From Endothia cerciana (taxonomy: Eukaryota; Ascomycota; Sordariomycetes; Diaporthales; Cryphonectriaceae), in the NCBI GenBank assembly GCA_026119935.1, contig JALRMH010000005.1, positions 496,001 through 560,000 on the forward strand: a stretch of 64,000 nt of DNA, written 5' to 3'. Made by a program: the position numbers and the translations under genes. Positions 38,908-48,510 of the stretch are shown here, piece by piece. Each line of letters starts with the position of its first letter. The stretch's first letter is position 1. The notes under the pieces are model-generated. The model saw only the letters and a list, made by a program, of their open reading frames with translations, had not been told where the DNA came from and searched no databases.

Positions 38908-40226
38908 TCATTCCGTTAGGTTGTCGACGTTGACGATCCATGTCCCAGTCATGGGACTATACTCGAGATCATACACAGCTCTTTCAGTGACCTTGTCCCC
39001 GTGTTGGTACGTTATCTCCAGATTCGGCTCCCCATAGTGACCCATGAACTCAAGATCTAGTTTGATCCCCTCATCTGGATGGTTGACGCCGCGGCAGTGG
39101 ATAGTAAACGGCTCGGAGCGGACCAGACGCCTGTTGTTAATGCACCTGACGGACCGTAGGGACGACATGGGCGTACCGTCGACATCAACACCAGACACTG
39201 TGAGTTGAAACCGCCCGCCAGCATCAGCGCTTCTTGCCACCACAAGCTTGCGCCGCAGTACAAAGGGCGGTATTGGACACTCGAGCTTCTCCATGACCCT
39301 CCCCATCAAGTCATCCGACTTGGCATGAACGCGCACATCGGCGACCTCATCCAGTGGTGTGTCTTGGAGGTTGCAGATGATCAGCGTCGCCTTCTTGCTC
39401 AGGCCGACTGTCTCGGGGATTCCGCAAGCAGGCGGCACCGTCAGCGAGGAACCAAGGACGAGGCACAGGTCGGCCTTCTTGGCGTGCTTGCGGGCGTCTC
39501 CGAGCGGCTTCTCCGGGAGATACTCGCCGAAGTTGATGATGCTGTCTAGAAGGATGCCACCACATAGAGCGCATTTGCGTCCCGTACGGTGGTCATGAAC
39601 ATGCCTGTGGTCGGGCGCGACGGCTCGAAAGTCTATGGAGTTCAGTATGAAGCCATGAGTACGAACCGTAGCGGCGAATGACTCACCGCGGATATACTCT
39701 TTTCCGCACTCCTTGCAGTACTCGCGATTGCTGTTGCCGTGCAGCTCTGAAATTCGGTCCTGGTTCCGTTCAGAGACTGCCGCCGTGCAGATATTCACAG
39801 GTTGATGCAGCTTACAGGCGAGATCCCGCTCTTTCTGTGCAGACCGTCACAGTTCTGGCTGACCAGATACTTCATCATCCCCCGATTTTGCAGCTCCACC
39901 AGCGCCATGTGCGTGGGCGTAGGTATGGCCTGCATTGTGTCGATGGACTTTATCGAGGACCCTCTGCCCTGTGCCATGAGTGTCCAGACACCTTCCGGAC
40001 CTCGAAAATCCGCGATGCCTGTGTCACCGTCAGATACTCAAATACTGCATCTCTCCAACTCGAGAGAGGACCACAAACCTGCTGAAGTGCTAACGCCCGC
40101 GCCCGTGAACACGATGAAGTGCTTGCTGCGGCGGATCCGCTCTGCGAGATCCGCAGCCTTGCGGTCGACCGCATCGGGCGCCTCTTGGCGTTCCTGCTCT
40201 GGGACTTTGGGAGCGGTATTCGCCAT
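38908..40226 (-). CDS. Sirtuin, NAD-dependent protein deacylase, SIRT6/7-like (382 aa)
   Basis: Four exons: 40226-40079, 40018-39816, 39759-39687 and 39632-38908, in frame, 382 residues. Sirtuins remove acyl groups from lysines using NAD. Motifs: TGAGVSTSAG (41-50), ADFRGPEGVW (52-61), SQNCDGLHRKSG (103-114), the catalytic His in SELHGN (H124), zinc cysteines CKEC (132, 135) and CALC (162, 165), INFGE (174-178) and GSSLTV. The order and the DFRGPEGVWT signature fit the SIRT6/SIRT7 branch, which suggests a nuclear role. Two near-invariant positions differ: GIADFRG instead of GIPDFRG, and QNCD where QNID or QNVD is usual. The C-terminal 150 residues form an extra beta-rich region I do not recognise. 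Splicing removes frames that otherwise break the Cys module. Confidence 0.92.
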
Positions 40227-40292
40227 AGTTGGTAGTATGAAGGGGAAAGGAAGAAGAAAATCGAATGAGTTTGTGACTATCTACTTGATATC

Positions 40293-40310
40293 CACACGTG
40301 CCTTATATAC
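40293..40310 (-). promoter_or_regulatory. TATA-like box and E-box of the sirtuin gene
   Basis: On the minus strand TATATAA (plus 40303-40309) lies about 80 nt upstream of the sirtuin ATG. A CACGTG E-box (40295-40300) lies between the TATA-like box and the start codon. Confidence 0.45.
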
Positions 40311-41925
40311 TTTTTCTCGTAAGCGTGAGAGCTAGGCAGCAATGCTCAACAGAATGTTGAGCCGGGGGGCGTGGGTGAATGGGGGTGGGTGGTTGGTTGG
40401 TGCACATCACCTTGGTATTTGCCTATCAAACGACCTCCAGGTTGACCTCGAGGACTTGGCTCAGTGACTCGACTTGGACAGTTGTGACATGCCCTGAATG
40501 ACTGGGTAGGTACCTGGTGTGTTTAAAAGCGATTCAGAAATGCTCAGACTCCCATCTCGCGATCAATAGTCATGCATATGAGTGACCTCCTCCATTCTGC
40601 CCGAAATGACGCCAGGTCTCAATGACTGGCTTGACTATGTCATCAGCTTGAGAGTGAATGCCCATCATTCTTATTTGGCACCGCTGTTGTCTGCGGAGTT
40701 GTATCATCACTTTGTCAGCTGTTTTGCGATACAAAGCATAATCCTCAACGGCAACTCGGGAAAGACTTTTTATGCGGATTTTCCATATTCCAGTATCGAG
40801 CAACCTAGCACAATGAGGGTCATCAAAATTTTGGAATCTATGCTCCCAATTTTATTTGCGTGGTACGTTTGATCCTCGGGCTGCCAATATCGTTTTCTCT
40901 AACACAGTAACTATCTGATGGACAGGTCAACCATTGGAGTATTAGTACAGAGACATTGCGCATGCCTCCAACCTGACCTTGAACACCTTACGTCATTCTT
41001 CGACAGTGGCAGTATTCCTTGGTCAATCGACAGAATAACCACACAGGAGTGCTGCTCTGACAGTTCGCTGTCCAGGCCTGGCACGATGGAGCCAGCAGGC
41101 AGTCAATACGAGGTGAGTGGTTTCTCAAGAGTGCAGCATGCACTGATCTGCATCCACTGGACGTCTTACGGTTTTTAACACCTTCAAGGGCAGGTGTACG
41201 GTCACCAAGGACACCAGCGTTGTGCCGAATGACGCGTTCTTCTTCCTCGTCTGCTGTTTCGAGAGGCCTATCGTGGACCTCCAATTCTTGGACCTCTCAT
41301 TCAGTGCAAATTGTTCCGGCGAGTGAGAATACTGGAGGAAAAAGTCATTGAAACTCAACGGTAATCAAAGCGATGACAAATTTCATATTGTTGGAGGTTG
41401 ACTGACCACTCAGATGACGTTCAGATGTATGACCCTCCCGAAAGGCCAGTCCCATCGATATGACGAGCATTACAAATATTGGTATGGTGTTACTGGCTCT
41501 CAGTCATGGAGCTAGTCTCGCTGTGCAGCCGGGGATGTGAACAGCACGCCTGGATGATGTTGGACTGCTGTTCGTAATGCCTTTGCATGAACCCTCACAG
41601 CGTGCTTGAGCAGTCACATATTCGAGACCTTCAATATATCATTTTTTTTGGAGAATACTTGACCTAGGATTGGGAATACCCTTTCTCTTAGTGAGTAATA
41701 TGCATGCTACCGTAAGGATCAAAAAGAGCTGTAACTAAGCTGATATGATTGCGACCTCGACAGGACGCATTAATTACTATTGAGGTAGCTGGTAGCGTGA
41801 AGTGAGTTTCCACTGTGTCCTCCTCAGGACTTGAGGCTCTGTAACAGGGATTTGCAAAAACACATTCATTGAGTCGGAGTCAGACATTCTCCAGCATTTC
41901 CCAGACATATTTGATTCCATGCGGG

Positions 41926-41933
41926 TATAAATA
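41926..41933 (+). promoter_or_regulatory. TATA box (TATAAATA)
   Basis: TATAAATA lies about 150 nt upstream of the small ORF at 42075, in an appropriate place for a fungal core promoter. It is followed by TACTAAC and TACTAAT elements that could also be branch points of a leader intron. Confidence 0.5.
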
Positions 41934-42011
41934 CCACTGTTGTACTAACTTCACTCCGCTGGTTACTAATTAGTTGTCAACAGACCGAGCAAACAGCCTA
42001 CAGAGCAGAGT

Positions 42012-42055
42012 ATGAGCAGTGAGGAGACGAAAACAAAATGAATAAGCACCACTAG
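42012..42055 (+). promoter_or_regulatory. Two overlapping short upstream ORFs
   Basis: In the presumed 5' leader, uORF1 is 42012-42041 (9 codons plus stop) and uORF2 is 42038-42055 (5 codons plus stop). They overlap by four bases (ATGA), and both end before the main ATG at 42075. This arrangement could reduce or condition translation of the downstream ORF; the effect is inferred. Confidence 0.45.
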
Positions 42056-42074
42056 CAAGTCAGTCCAACTAAAG

Positions 42075-42323
42075 ATGCCTCCATCAGATCAGCCAGACAA
42101 TGCGGAAGGACAATCGTCGCACCATCAGCCTGCGCAGCCGGCAGGCCAAGATAAATCAGGAAAGCACATCACATGGGCAGATCAACATCCAAAAGTCCAG
42201 GAGACCCAGGCAGAGCAACACCAGTATGAGGCCTTTCCACCCTTCGTGAGGCAAAAAGTCCAGACGAAGCTTTCAGTCACAGCCATGGTCAAGAAAGCCA
42301 TTAAAAGTACCCGAAAAGAGTAG
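42075..42323 (+). CDS. Small hydrophilic hypothetical protein with a PP1-docking-like motif (82 aa)
   Basis: A single-exon frame of 82 codons. The product is very polar (many Gln, Lys, His, Ser), without a signal peptide or membrane helix, and ends in a Lys-rich tail (MVKKAIKSTRKE). GKHITWADQHP contains K-x-I-x-W, which fits the degenerate RVxF docking consensus [RK]-x-[VI]-x-[FW] of protein phosphatase 1. That is suggestive only, because the motif is short. A TATA box and two short upstream ORFs precede it in the right order, which argues for a real transcript. I do not recognise the family. A leader intron ending near 41980 (TACTAAT...CAACAG) is possible and would alter the 5' UTR only. Confidence 0.45.
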   Translation: MPPSDQPDNAEGQSSHHQPAQPAGQDKSGKHITWADQHPKVQETQAEQHQYEAFPPFVRQKVQTKLSVTAMVKKAIKSTRKE

Positions 42324-43194
42324 AGAGAGCCTTGTCCTTAATCATCCCTACAGACAGAGCTAGGATAAAGGTCTGCAGGCCTGCTTTGATGTTCAATTGC
42401 ATTCAACAGGATCTCGGAGGGACACTCAGCATCTCATTATGAATGAATGCTGTCGGCATCAGCATTTTCTCTGCCACAACAGAGATGATCAGAGCATCCG
42501 CAGTCTCCACCTACTCCTCAATCAACTTGTAGCGATGCCGCGGCTTGGAGACTTCAGCCAACGACGCGCTGCCCCACGGAGTATCTCAACCGCATCAGTG
42601 GTGCTGGGCTGGATGAGAAACTGGTCTCGTCGTGCAATGCTCTGTTTTATGTACCAGAGGTACATACAAGAGATGTATTTTCGATCACATAAATACATAG
42701 GTATCGTAACGGGACAACGTTAGGACTGATAACAATTACTTGAGAAAAAAACAGTCTTACACTATGTTGCTATTGTGAATGAAATACTCATCATGAGAAG
42801 TATGAACTCTCCATATGCAATCACCGTTATACCTTGAATCTGTCCGTCTGCTTCGAGGATATATTCTAGCACGGGCAGAATCAAATAGTGAATCGCCCTT
42901 TCACTTAAGCCTGCCTAATAGTCTACGAGTAGTTGCAGCGATGGAGTCCCTGCTGTTATGCTTTGAGATTGAGTCCAGAGCATCACAGTAATATTTGACG
43001 TCTTGATTCATGCAAACCTTGAATTTGCCTCCAAAATTACACGCAATACTGTGAGATGCTTGGCTGACCTGTTGTCCCCGGGCCTGAATCCTTGGGTGGT
43101 TCCTCTTGTCTCCTTTCAAACGTGTAGATGTGCAGAAGACAGCATTCAAGCGTGCCGTGAATTCGTGCCCATAAGAAGCCCGTGAACACCCAGC
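42324..43194. other. Intergenic region, no gene seen
   Basis: About 870 nt, AT-richer than the flanks. A minus-strand open frame at 42901-43149 has no recognisable features. It contains the 3' end of the small gene and the 3' flank of the Zn2Cys6 gene. Confidence 0.5.
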
Positions 43195-45210
43195 TCAGCT
43201 GAAGCTGGCCCATTCGGCCCTCAAGTCATCAATGAGATTTGACATGGGCCAGTCAGTACGCGCCTCACAGTTCCTGATCAGTGCGATGACAATGTCACGG
43301 GTATTGACGCCTTGTGTGCAGAGTCCAGCACCAAACAGACACTGCGCCGAGAGAATCTGGCAGCTCTCATCCTTGAGCTCCATAGCTATGCCGCAAATGG
43401 CGTTGACTGCGTCTCTGAGAACTCGTTGTGTCTGCAGATACCCATGGAACCCTGCCACAGCCGGGCGATGGAGGGTAATCAAAATTCTTGCAAAGTAGTA
43501 CGCCTGCATGGCAACGGCATATTGGGGAGGGTGAATCCATATCGGCTTGAAGACCGAGTTTGCGACTTGCTGAGTAGGTAATGGCCTGTACGTTGGTCCC
43601 AAGAAGGTCCGCCACTGTTCAAGCGCTGCTAGAATCTTTTCTCCAGACTGTACCTTATCAGCCATTGTCATAGATGCTGACTCTGCGTGGGCACAGTAAT
43701 TCACAGCCTGTGACAGGAGGTAGACAGCTCGGTTGGCAAGCTCGTCTTGTGTCAGCTCGGAGACATCTTTGACGGGCTTCCAAAAGCTGAAGCAAGCTCT
43801 CTTTTCCCGGAATGCAGCCCAGAGATCTTGACGCAGCCAGGCCCACCAGACAGCCTGCCGAAGACCACCAGAGGCTCCATGGACCTCCTGAGAGCGCTGG
43901 ATCCAGAAGACACCCTTGAGATGTCTTTTCCAGTTGCTGTTTGAATCGTCGAGCATCTCGTAGGTTGAGATAATGATCACCGTGGCGAGTAATTCTTCGG
44001 ATCGAGTGTACGTAGTATGTTGAAGAGACTCTTGGACGTAGTGGAGGGTCTCATAGTAATACTGAATAGGTACGTTGACGTCCCTTTCCTGGGACTGAGT
44101 TCTCGCTATCGCATGACGAGAAGCCAAGGCAAGAATGGCCTTCATGAGCCCCAGATTGCGCAACTGCTCACGTTAGTGTTCTGAAGGACATCAGCAAGTC
44201 GGCGACGACATACCGCCAGCCTGGTAGCATGGGTGGAGAAGTGTCGTTGTGGATCGCACAAGTCCAGCCATAAGGCAGCGTGTTCGACAAATGTCCTGAA
44301 CAGATAAGCCTCGTGGCTCTGTAGTAAGATGTCGTGGTCAAGCTGCCACGCATAATGTTCGGTTGCGTCTTCAGGAACATTGTGTTCCGGAGCCCTCGGT
44401 GGTACGCTGCCTACTGTGTTTATTGAGCCTATCGCCACCGGAGATATAGAGATCTGCGGTCCTGTCTGCAACGCAGTATGCACTGCACTCTGGTCTGCTA
44501 CTGGGCTTGGATAACGCGTCGGAGCTAAAGAGAATCCTTTATCGGCTTGAGCTGCGTCATGTGCCAACAGATCGAGCCAGCGCGTGGACGCAAGGTCCGC
44601 AGTCAAGAGCTCAGAAGCGACGGTATCCGGACTGTAAGCGTACTGCAGGTGATGTTCGCCGTCAAGCCTCTGAAGAGCCTGTAGTCCAGAATTGTTCGAA
44701 TATTGGAAGTCGACCCCATAATCCGCACGCAATGACGATGTCCGACTCCGCTGAAGAGGCAGGGCGCCTGCTCCATTCGCCGCTTGAGGGAGACGACCAG
44801 TCGGTGACTCCTCAGTAGGCAAGGCCCTGGACGAATTTAACTGCCCTGTCGCCTGTGAAGGGGAGGTTCCGGCGACATCGGCTTGGGGCTCTCCATTGTG
44901 ACGCGAGCCGATGCCAGCGTAGACACAGTCTCTACTGGAGATCGAGCATGGCCCACACACAGGCTGACGCTCATCACACTTTTTGTGTCTCCTCCGACAC
45001 GTCAGACTGGACAATTAGTACTATGATAATCAAGATAAGGATACGGAACTGGATGCGGAGCTTGAGTCTTGGGTTAGACTCCTTGCGCCTCGAGACTCGT
45101 TCTGGAGACCAGGGAAACGGGTGGGTCTATACTCACCAGCCACTCGTTGTTCTCAATCCCTTCCCTCGGGACTTCCGGACTCTTCTCTTGGATCTCTCTA
45201 AGGCTTGCAT
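43195..45210 (-). CDS. Zn2Cys6 transcription factor, candidate regulator of the adjoining catabolic cluster (611 aa)
   Basis: Three exons: 45210-45137, 45006-44214 and 44163-43195, in frame, 611 residues. The DNA-binding domain has the exact spacing C-x2-C-x6-C-x6-C-x2-C-x6-C at residues 25, 28, 35, 42, 45 and 52 (SGCLTCRRRHKKCDERQPVC). The first intron (130 nt, TACTAAT branch point) splits the codon of the first Cys, so a model without exon 1 loses it. The second intron uses ACTAACG...GAGCAG and joins THATRLA to LRNLGLMKAILALASRH, the start of the fungal-specific regulatory domain (Fungal_trans_2 type) that fills the C-terminal half. It is divergent from the aldolase, and the shared 600-nt promoter carries four copies of the element found throughout the cluster, so pathway control and autoregulation are inferred. 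Confidence 0.9.
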
Positions 45211-45227
45211 CCTGCAGTTTCGGTGAT

Positions 45228-45242
45228 CCGCGACTCGACCAC
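45228..45242 (+). promoter_or_regulatory. Cluster element copy 1
   Basis: CCGCGACTCGACCAC: matches the first nine positions of CCGCGnCTCGTGG. It lies 18 nt before the regulator's ATG, compatible with autoregulation. Confidence 0.55.
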
Positions 45243-45310
45243 CTCTCCGCAATCACAGTGGGATCGGAACCCGGTGCCGCGTGCTAGATGGGACGATTGA
45301 AGGAAGAGAA

Positions 45311-45325
45311 GCGCGACTCGGCGGT
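45311..45325 (+). promoter_or_regulatory. Cluster element copy 2
   Basis: GCGCGACTCGGCGGT: shares the CGCGACTCG core; the 3' half is divergent. Confidence 0.45.
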
Positions 45326-45366
45326 CAGGCTCTGCTTAGGTGCGGGCTTGCCAAGAAGACTTTTTT

Positions 45367-45381
45367 GTCCACGAGCCGCGG
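45367..45381 (-). promoter_or_regulatory. Cluster element copy 3
   Basis: On the minus strand CCGCGGCTCGTGGAC, a full match to CCGCGnCTCGTGG. It overlaps the inverted repeat at 45375-45392. Confidence 0.6.
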
Positions 45382-45551
45382 TTCGAAGCGGCAGGGTCAA
45401 CATTGGACCCGGTCACGCGATGGAATTGGTGCGGTAGGCGACGCTTTGTGGGGTGAAGCTGGGGAAAAGGGCCAATTTTCTTCAGACCCACCGTCCCGTT
45501 CCCCCTCAGAGAGTTACCCAATGATTACCTAGGCTTAGAAATTCAGAATGG

Positions 45552-45566
45552 GCGCGACTCGTGACC
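45552..45566 (+). promoter_or_regulatory. Cluster element copy 4
   Basis: GCGCGACTCGTGACC, followed by AC. It differs from the copy upstream of the permease at three of 15 positions. It lies about 250 nt before the aldolase ATG. Confidence 0.6.
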
Positions 45567-45814
45567 ACACTTCACGGTAATGCCAAACCAGCCATAACGG
45601 CTGCACGTGTGAGAATTTGGCAGAGTCACTTCAACATCCAGGAAGACACCAGATACATATCAAGAAGTCACTCAACAGTGGGTGAGTCATGGTAGACTTC
45701 GTCCCTATTACCTCTGAGGCACACTCAACAAGGGCGTGACACTAAATAGGCCTATTCAGCACCTGCAAAACCTGGATTCTTTGGATCCGTCGGAACCTTT
45801 GACCGCGCGATGCA

Positions 45815-46753
45815 ATGGAGTGGAAGAAACAGAACAAGACATACCAGATCCTCAAGGCTGCCGAGGAGGGCGGCTACGGTGTGGTCGCTGCTATCGCGTG
45901 AGACTTCGTCCTGCCATCTGGGCCGTTCACCGGCCGCTTGACCAGAGGGCGTTGAATTGAGCTGACTGTATCAAGGTACAATATTGAGAGTATCTTGGGC
46001 CTCATTCGTGCTGCAGAAGCAAAGCGTTCACCACTCATTTTGCAGCTCTTCCCCTGGGCTATTACCTACAGCGATGGACTACTGGTTCATGCTGCAGCGC
46101 AATATGCACGGCAAGCATCTGTGCCCGTTTCGATACACTTGGACCACGCACAAGATGAGGCGTTGATCAGGCATGCGGCGGCTACTTTGCCATTCGACTC
46201 GATTATGGTGGATATGAGCCACTACGAAATGGACGAGAACTTGAAGAAGACCCGAGAGCTGGTCGCTTTTTGCAACAAGCACAAGATCACGACCGAGGCG
46301 GAGCCAGGGCGGATCGAAGGCGGAGAGGACGGCATCGCAGATACCGCGGATCTCGAGGGAGCCTTGACTACACCCGAGCAGGTCGAGGACTTCATTGCGA
46401 CCGGAATCGATTTTCTCGCTCCTGCTTTTGGCAACGTGCATGGTGACTACGGGCCGAAGGGGCCTGAGCTGGAGTATGACAGGCTAGCAATGATAAGGGA
46501 GAAGGTTGCCGGAAGGGTACGCCTTGTTGTGCATGGCACAAATGACTGGCCCGAGGAGGTCACGAAGAAGTGTGTGGCTGGTGGGTGTGTGAAGGTGAAC
46601 GTCAACAAGCTGGTCCTGCTGGACTACAACAACTACCTCAAGAGCAATGCTCCTACCAAGTCTCTTACCGTGCTCATGGAGGAGGGAACGAAAGAGATTC
46701 AGAGACTAACAGAATGGGCTCTCGATGTTTGTGGTAGTACTGGGAAAGCCTAG
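45815..46753 (+). CDS. Class II (Fba/GatY-like) aldolase (286 aa)
   Basis: Two exons: 45815-45897 and 45976-46753, joined in frame at AIAYNIES, 286 residues. Class II aldolases reversibly cleave ketose phosphates using a divalent metal. Visible features are IHLDHAQDE (catalytic Asp84 and zinc His85), MVDMSH, EPGRIEGGEDGI, DFLAPAFGNVHGDY (zinc His183) and VVHGTNDWPEE (zinc His214). The loop after His214 reads GTND instead of the GGSG common in fructose-bisphosphate aldolases. The KVNVNK segment lacks the Thr/Asp expected after NV. Both positions normally hold a substrate phosphate, so the substrate is probably not fructose-1,6-bisphosphate (inference). It is divergent from the regulator and followed by an isomerase on the other strand. 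Confidence 0.9.
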
Positions 46754-47169
46754 AGGCGGCATTGTGGTGCATATCTGTATATTCAAGACTGAATTCTTAC
46801 TTTCACATCCAAAACTGGCTGAAATGTGACTACTATGCCCAAACATGAGCCACAACCATAGTGAAATCTTCTTAGCTGGGTATAAGGAAGTTCCAGGACT
46901 TTGTTGGACGCTGGTCTTAGAACTAACACGCATTATGGACATCTCCGCAGGAGATATGTCATCTTAACAATTCAGATTTTGACAAAAGAGAATTAAATCA
47001 AATTATTATGATAGTTCCCATCTCATCAGACTGAGCAATACAGCCCATAATGCACAATCTAGATTAGTCATATTACTGCAGCTTCATGGGTCAAGGCATG
47101 ATAAAAGACGGACGTAAACATTGATTATGGTCTGGTCTACACGTACCGCTAATGGTGTCTTCGAGGGAT
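46754..47169. other. Convergent intergenic region (3' ends)
   Basis: AT-rich spacer between the stops of the aldolase and the isomerase. No gene or repeat is seen. Confidence 0.6.
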
Positions 47170-47780
47170 CTACGCGGTAGCCGCTACGCTTGTGCCGTTG
47201 TCATAATCTATGATACACTGGACTTTTGCCGCAGAGGCAGATGCCTAGAAGCAATCAGAAAAAGCCTTTGCTTAGGGGCGACAGTGGGTTGTTGACTCAC
47301 TGGATCAAACGTGTAAACCAGCCACTCTTTGACCAGTCTTCTGGCGAGCTCAACCCCTATAACCCTCGCTCCAAGGCACAAAACTTGTGCGTTGTTGCTC
47401 AAAATCGATCGTTCCACGCTGAAGCTGTCGTGTGCTGTAACTGCCCTAATGCCCTTGACTTTGTTCGCTGAGATGGCGACACCCAAACCAGTCCCGCATA
47501 TCAACACTAAGCCAGTAGATATCAGCCACAGGTTCACTCTTGGAATCAAAATACGTTATTCGTGGGGCAAAGACTCACAGGCGCGGTCTGCCTTGCCTTG
47601 AGCAACGAGCTCAGCAGCGGCAATAGCGAAGTGAGGATAGGCGGTCTTGTCTGATGACGACTTGGGGCCAACATCGATGACTTCGCTCACTCTTGACTCT
47701 GCGTTCAAGTCTTTGATGAGAGTGGCTTTGTAGTCGAACCCGGCGTCATCGCCACCAACAGCAATTCGGAATCCAGCCAT
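47170..47780 (-). CDS. RpiB/LacAB-family sugar-phosphate isomerase (160 aa)
   Basis: Three exons: 47780-47579, 47506-47301 and 47244-47170 (a 75-nt last exon), in frame, 160 residues, a normal length for the family. It interconverts aldose and ketose phosphates (ribose-5-phosphate, allose-6-phosphate, galactose-6-phosphate or, in tetritol pathways, erythrulose-4-phosphate). Motifs: IAVGGDDAGFDYK, KTAYPHFAIAAAELV, LLICGTGLGVAISANKVKGIRA with the active-site Cys at about 71, SNNAQVLCLGARV and ARRLVKEWL. Bacterial members often have DHAG where this has DDAG. It is divergent from the DAK-type kinase, and the shared region has two copies of the cluster element, so joint regulation is likely. Confidence 0.92.
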
Positions 47781-48028
47781 GGCGGACCACGAGGCAAATA
47801 ATGCAGAACAATAGGCGCTAAAAATTGGCGTATAAATTTGAGAGATGAAAGTCGAAGTTGACTATGAGAATGGAATATTTACATTTTAAGATTCTCATTA
47901 ATGCGAAGACATCTGTAAATAAGGACTATTGATCTGGCTTTGATGTACCTACGTGTGGGCCCGTTGTGTGGGTCCGGAAGTAGGAGCATTGCCTCCAATC
48001 ATTCCTTAGCGTTCGTGGAGGTGCGAGG

Positions 48029-48043
48029 CCGCGACTCGAACGA
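48029..48043 (+). promoter_or_regulatory. Cluster element copy 5
   Basis: CCGCGACTCGAACGA. It shares an 11-base identity (CCGCGACTCGA) with copy 1 in the regulator/aldolase promoter. Confidence 0.55.
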
Positions 48044-48147
48044 TCAACACTCACAATGTCTGGGGTCATTCTCGGTGCAGTAGTTCTGGTAATTTGTTGA
48101 GTCCGCGAGGTATGAAGTGGGCATAGAGCGCATGTGGAGCCGGTACG

Positions 48148-48162
48148 GGCCACGAGACGCGG
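48148..48162 (-). promoter_or_regulatory. Cluster element copy 6
   Basis: Minus strand CCGCGTCTCGTGGCC, identical over 15 bases to the copy at 51087-51101 upstream of the permease. Confidence 0.65.
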
Positions 48163-48510
48163 CACGTCGACCACGAGCCACTCTAACCGACTCGAGCACT
48201 TAGAATCCAATGAAATGAGCACGAAACTCCAACATTGTACAGGGCAATCTGGTGTTTGGCTTTCAATAGTTGTTTATTCCCTGCATATCGTTGCTCCTAT
48301 TCCTTGCGGCGAGACTCTTCGACAGGGTGACACCGTCCCGCATACTGACGTGTTATGAGGGCAATATAGATCTACACCCGGTATACTAAAAGAGAGACAT
48401 GACCCTCAGATTGTAAGAACGTCTTGCCGCCAGCTCTGCCCTTCCGGACTAGCATACGCATAGGAGGCCTGCAACGTACTATCAGCCTGCTCGTTTTATT
48501 CGACTGTAGA

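Larger units (their letters stand above)
40311..42074. other. Intergenic region, AT-richer, no gene seen
   Basis: About 1.8 kb with stops in all frames. Short plus-strand frames at 40582-40872 and 40918-41178 show no domain. The end of the region carries the promoter and leader of the next small gene. Confidence 0.5.
45211..45814. promoter_or_regulatory. Bidirectional promoter region between regulator and aldolase
   Basis: A 604-nt non-coding region between two divergent start codons. It contains four copies of the cluster element (listed separately). One of them overlaps a perfect inverted repeat GCCGC-8nt-GCGGC at 45375-45392, which also presents CCG and CGG triplets of the kind Zn2Cys6 proteins contact. 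No open frame is supported here. Confidence 0.7.
47781..48510. promoter_or_regulatory. Bidirectional promoter region between isomerase and kinase
   Basis: A 730-nt region between divergent starts, with a CCAAT box (about 47993-47997) and two cluster elements. It holds no supported open frame. Confidence 0.65.

Noticed and set aside
45375..45392. tRNA T-arm-like hairpin containing GGTTCGAA
   Set aside because: The stem-loop geometry does not fit a T arm and no other tRNA arms surround it; it lies in the regulator/aldolase promoter and is better read as a regulatory inverted repeat.
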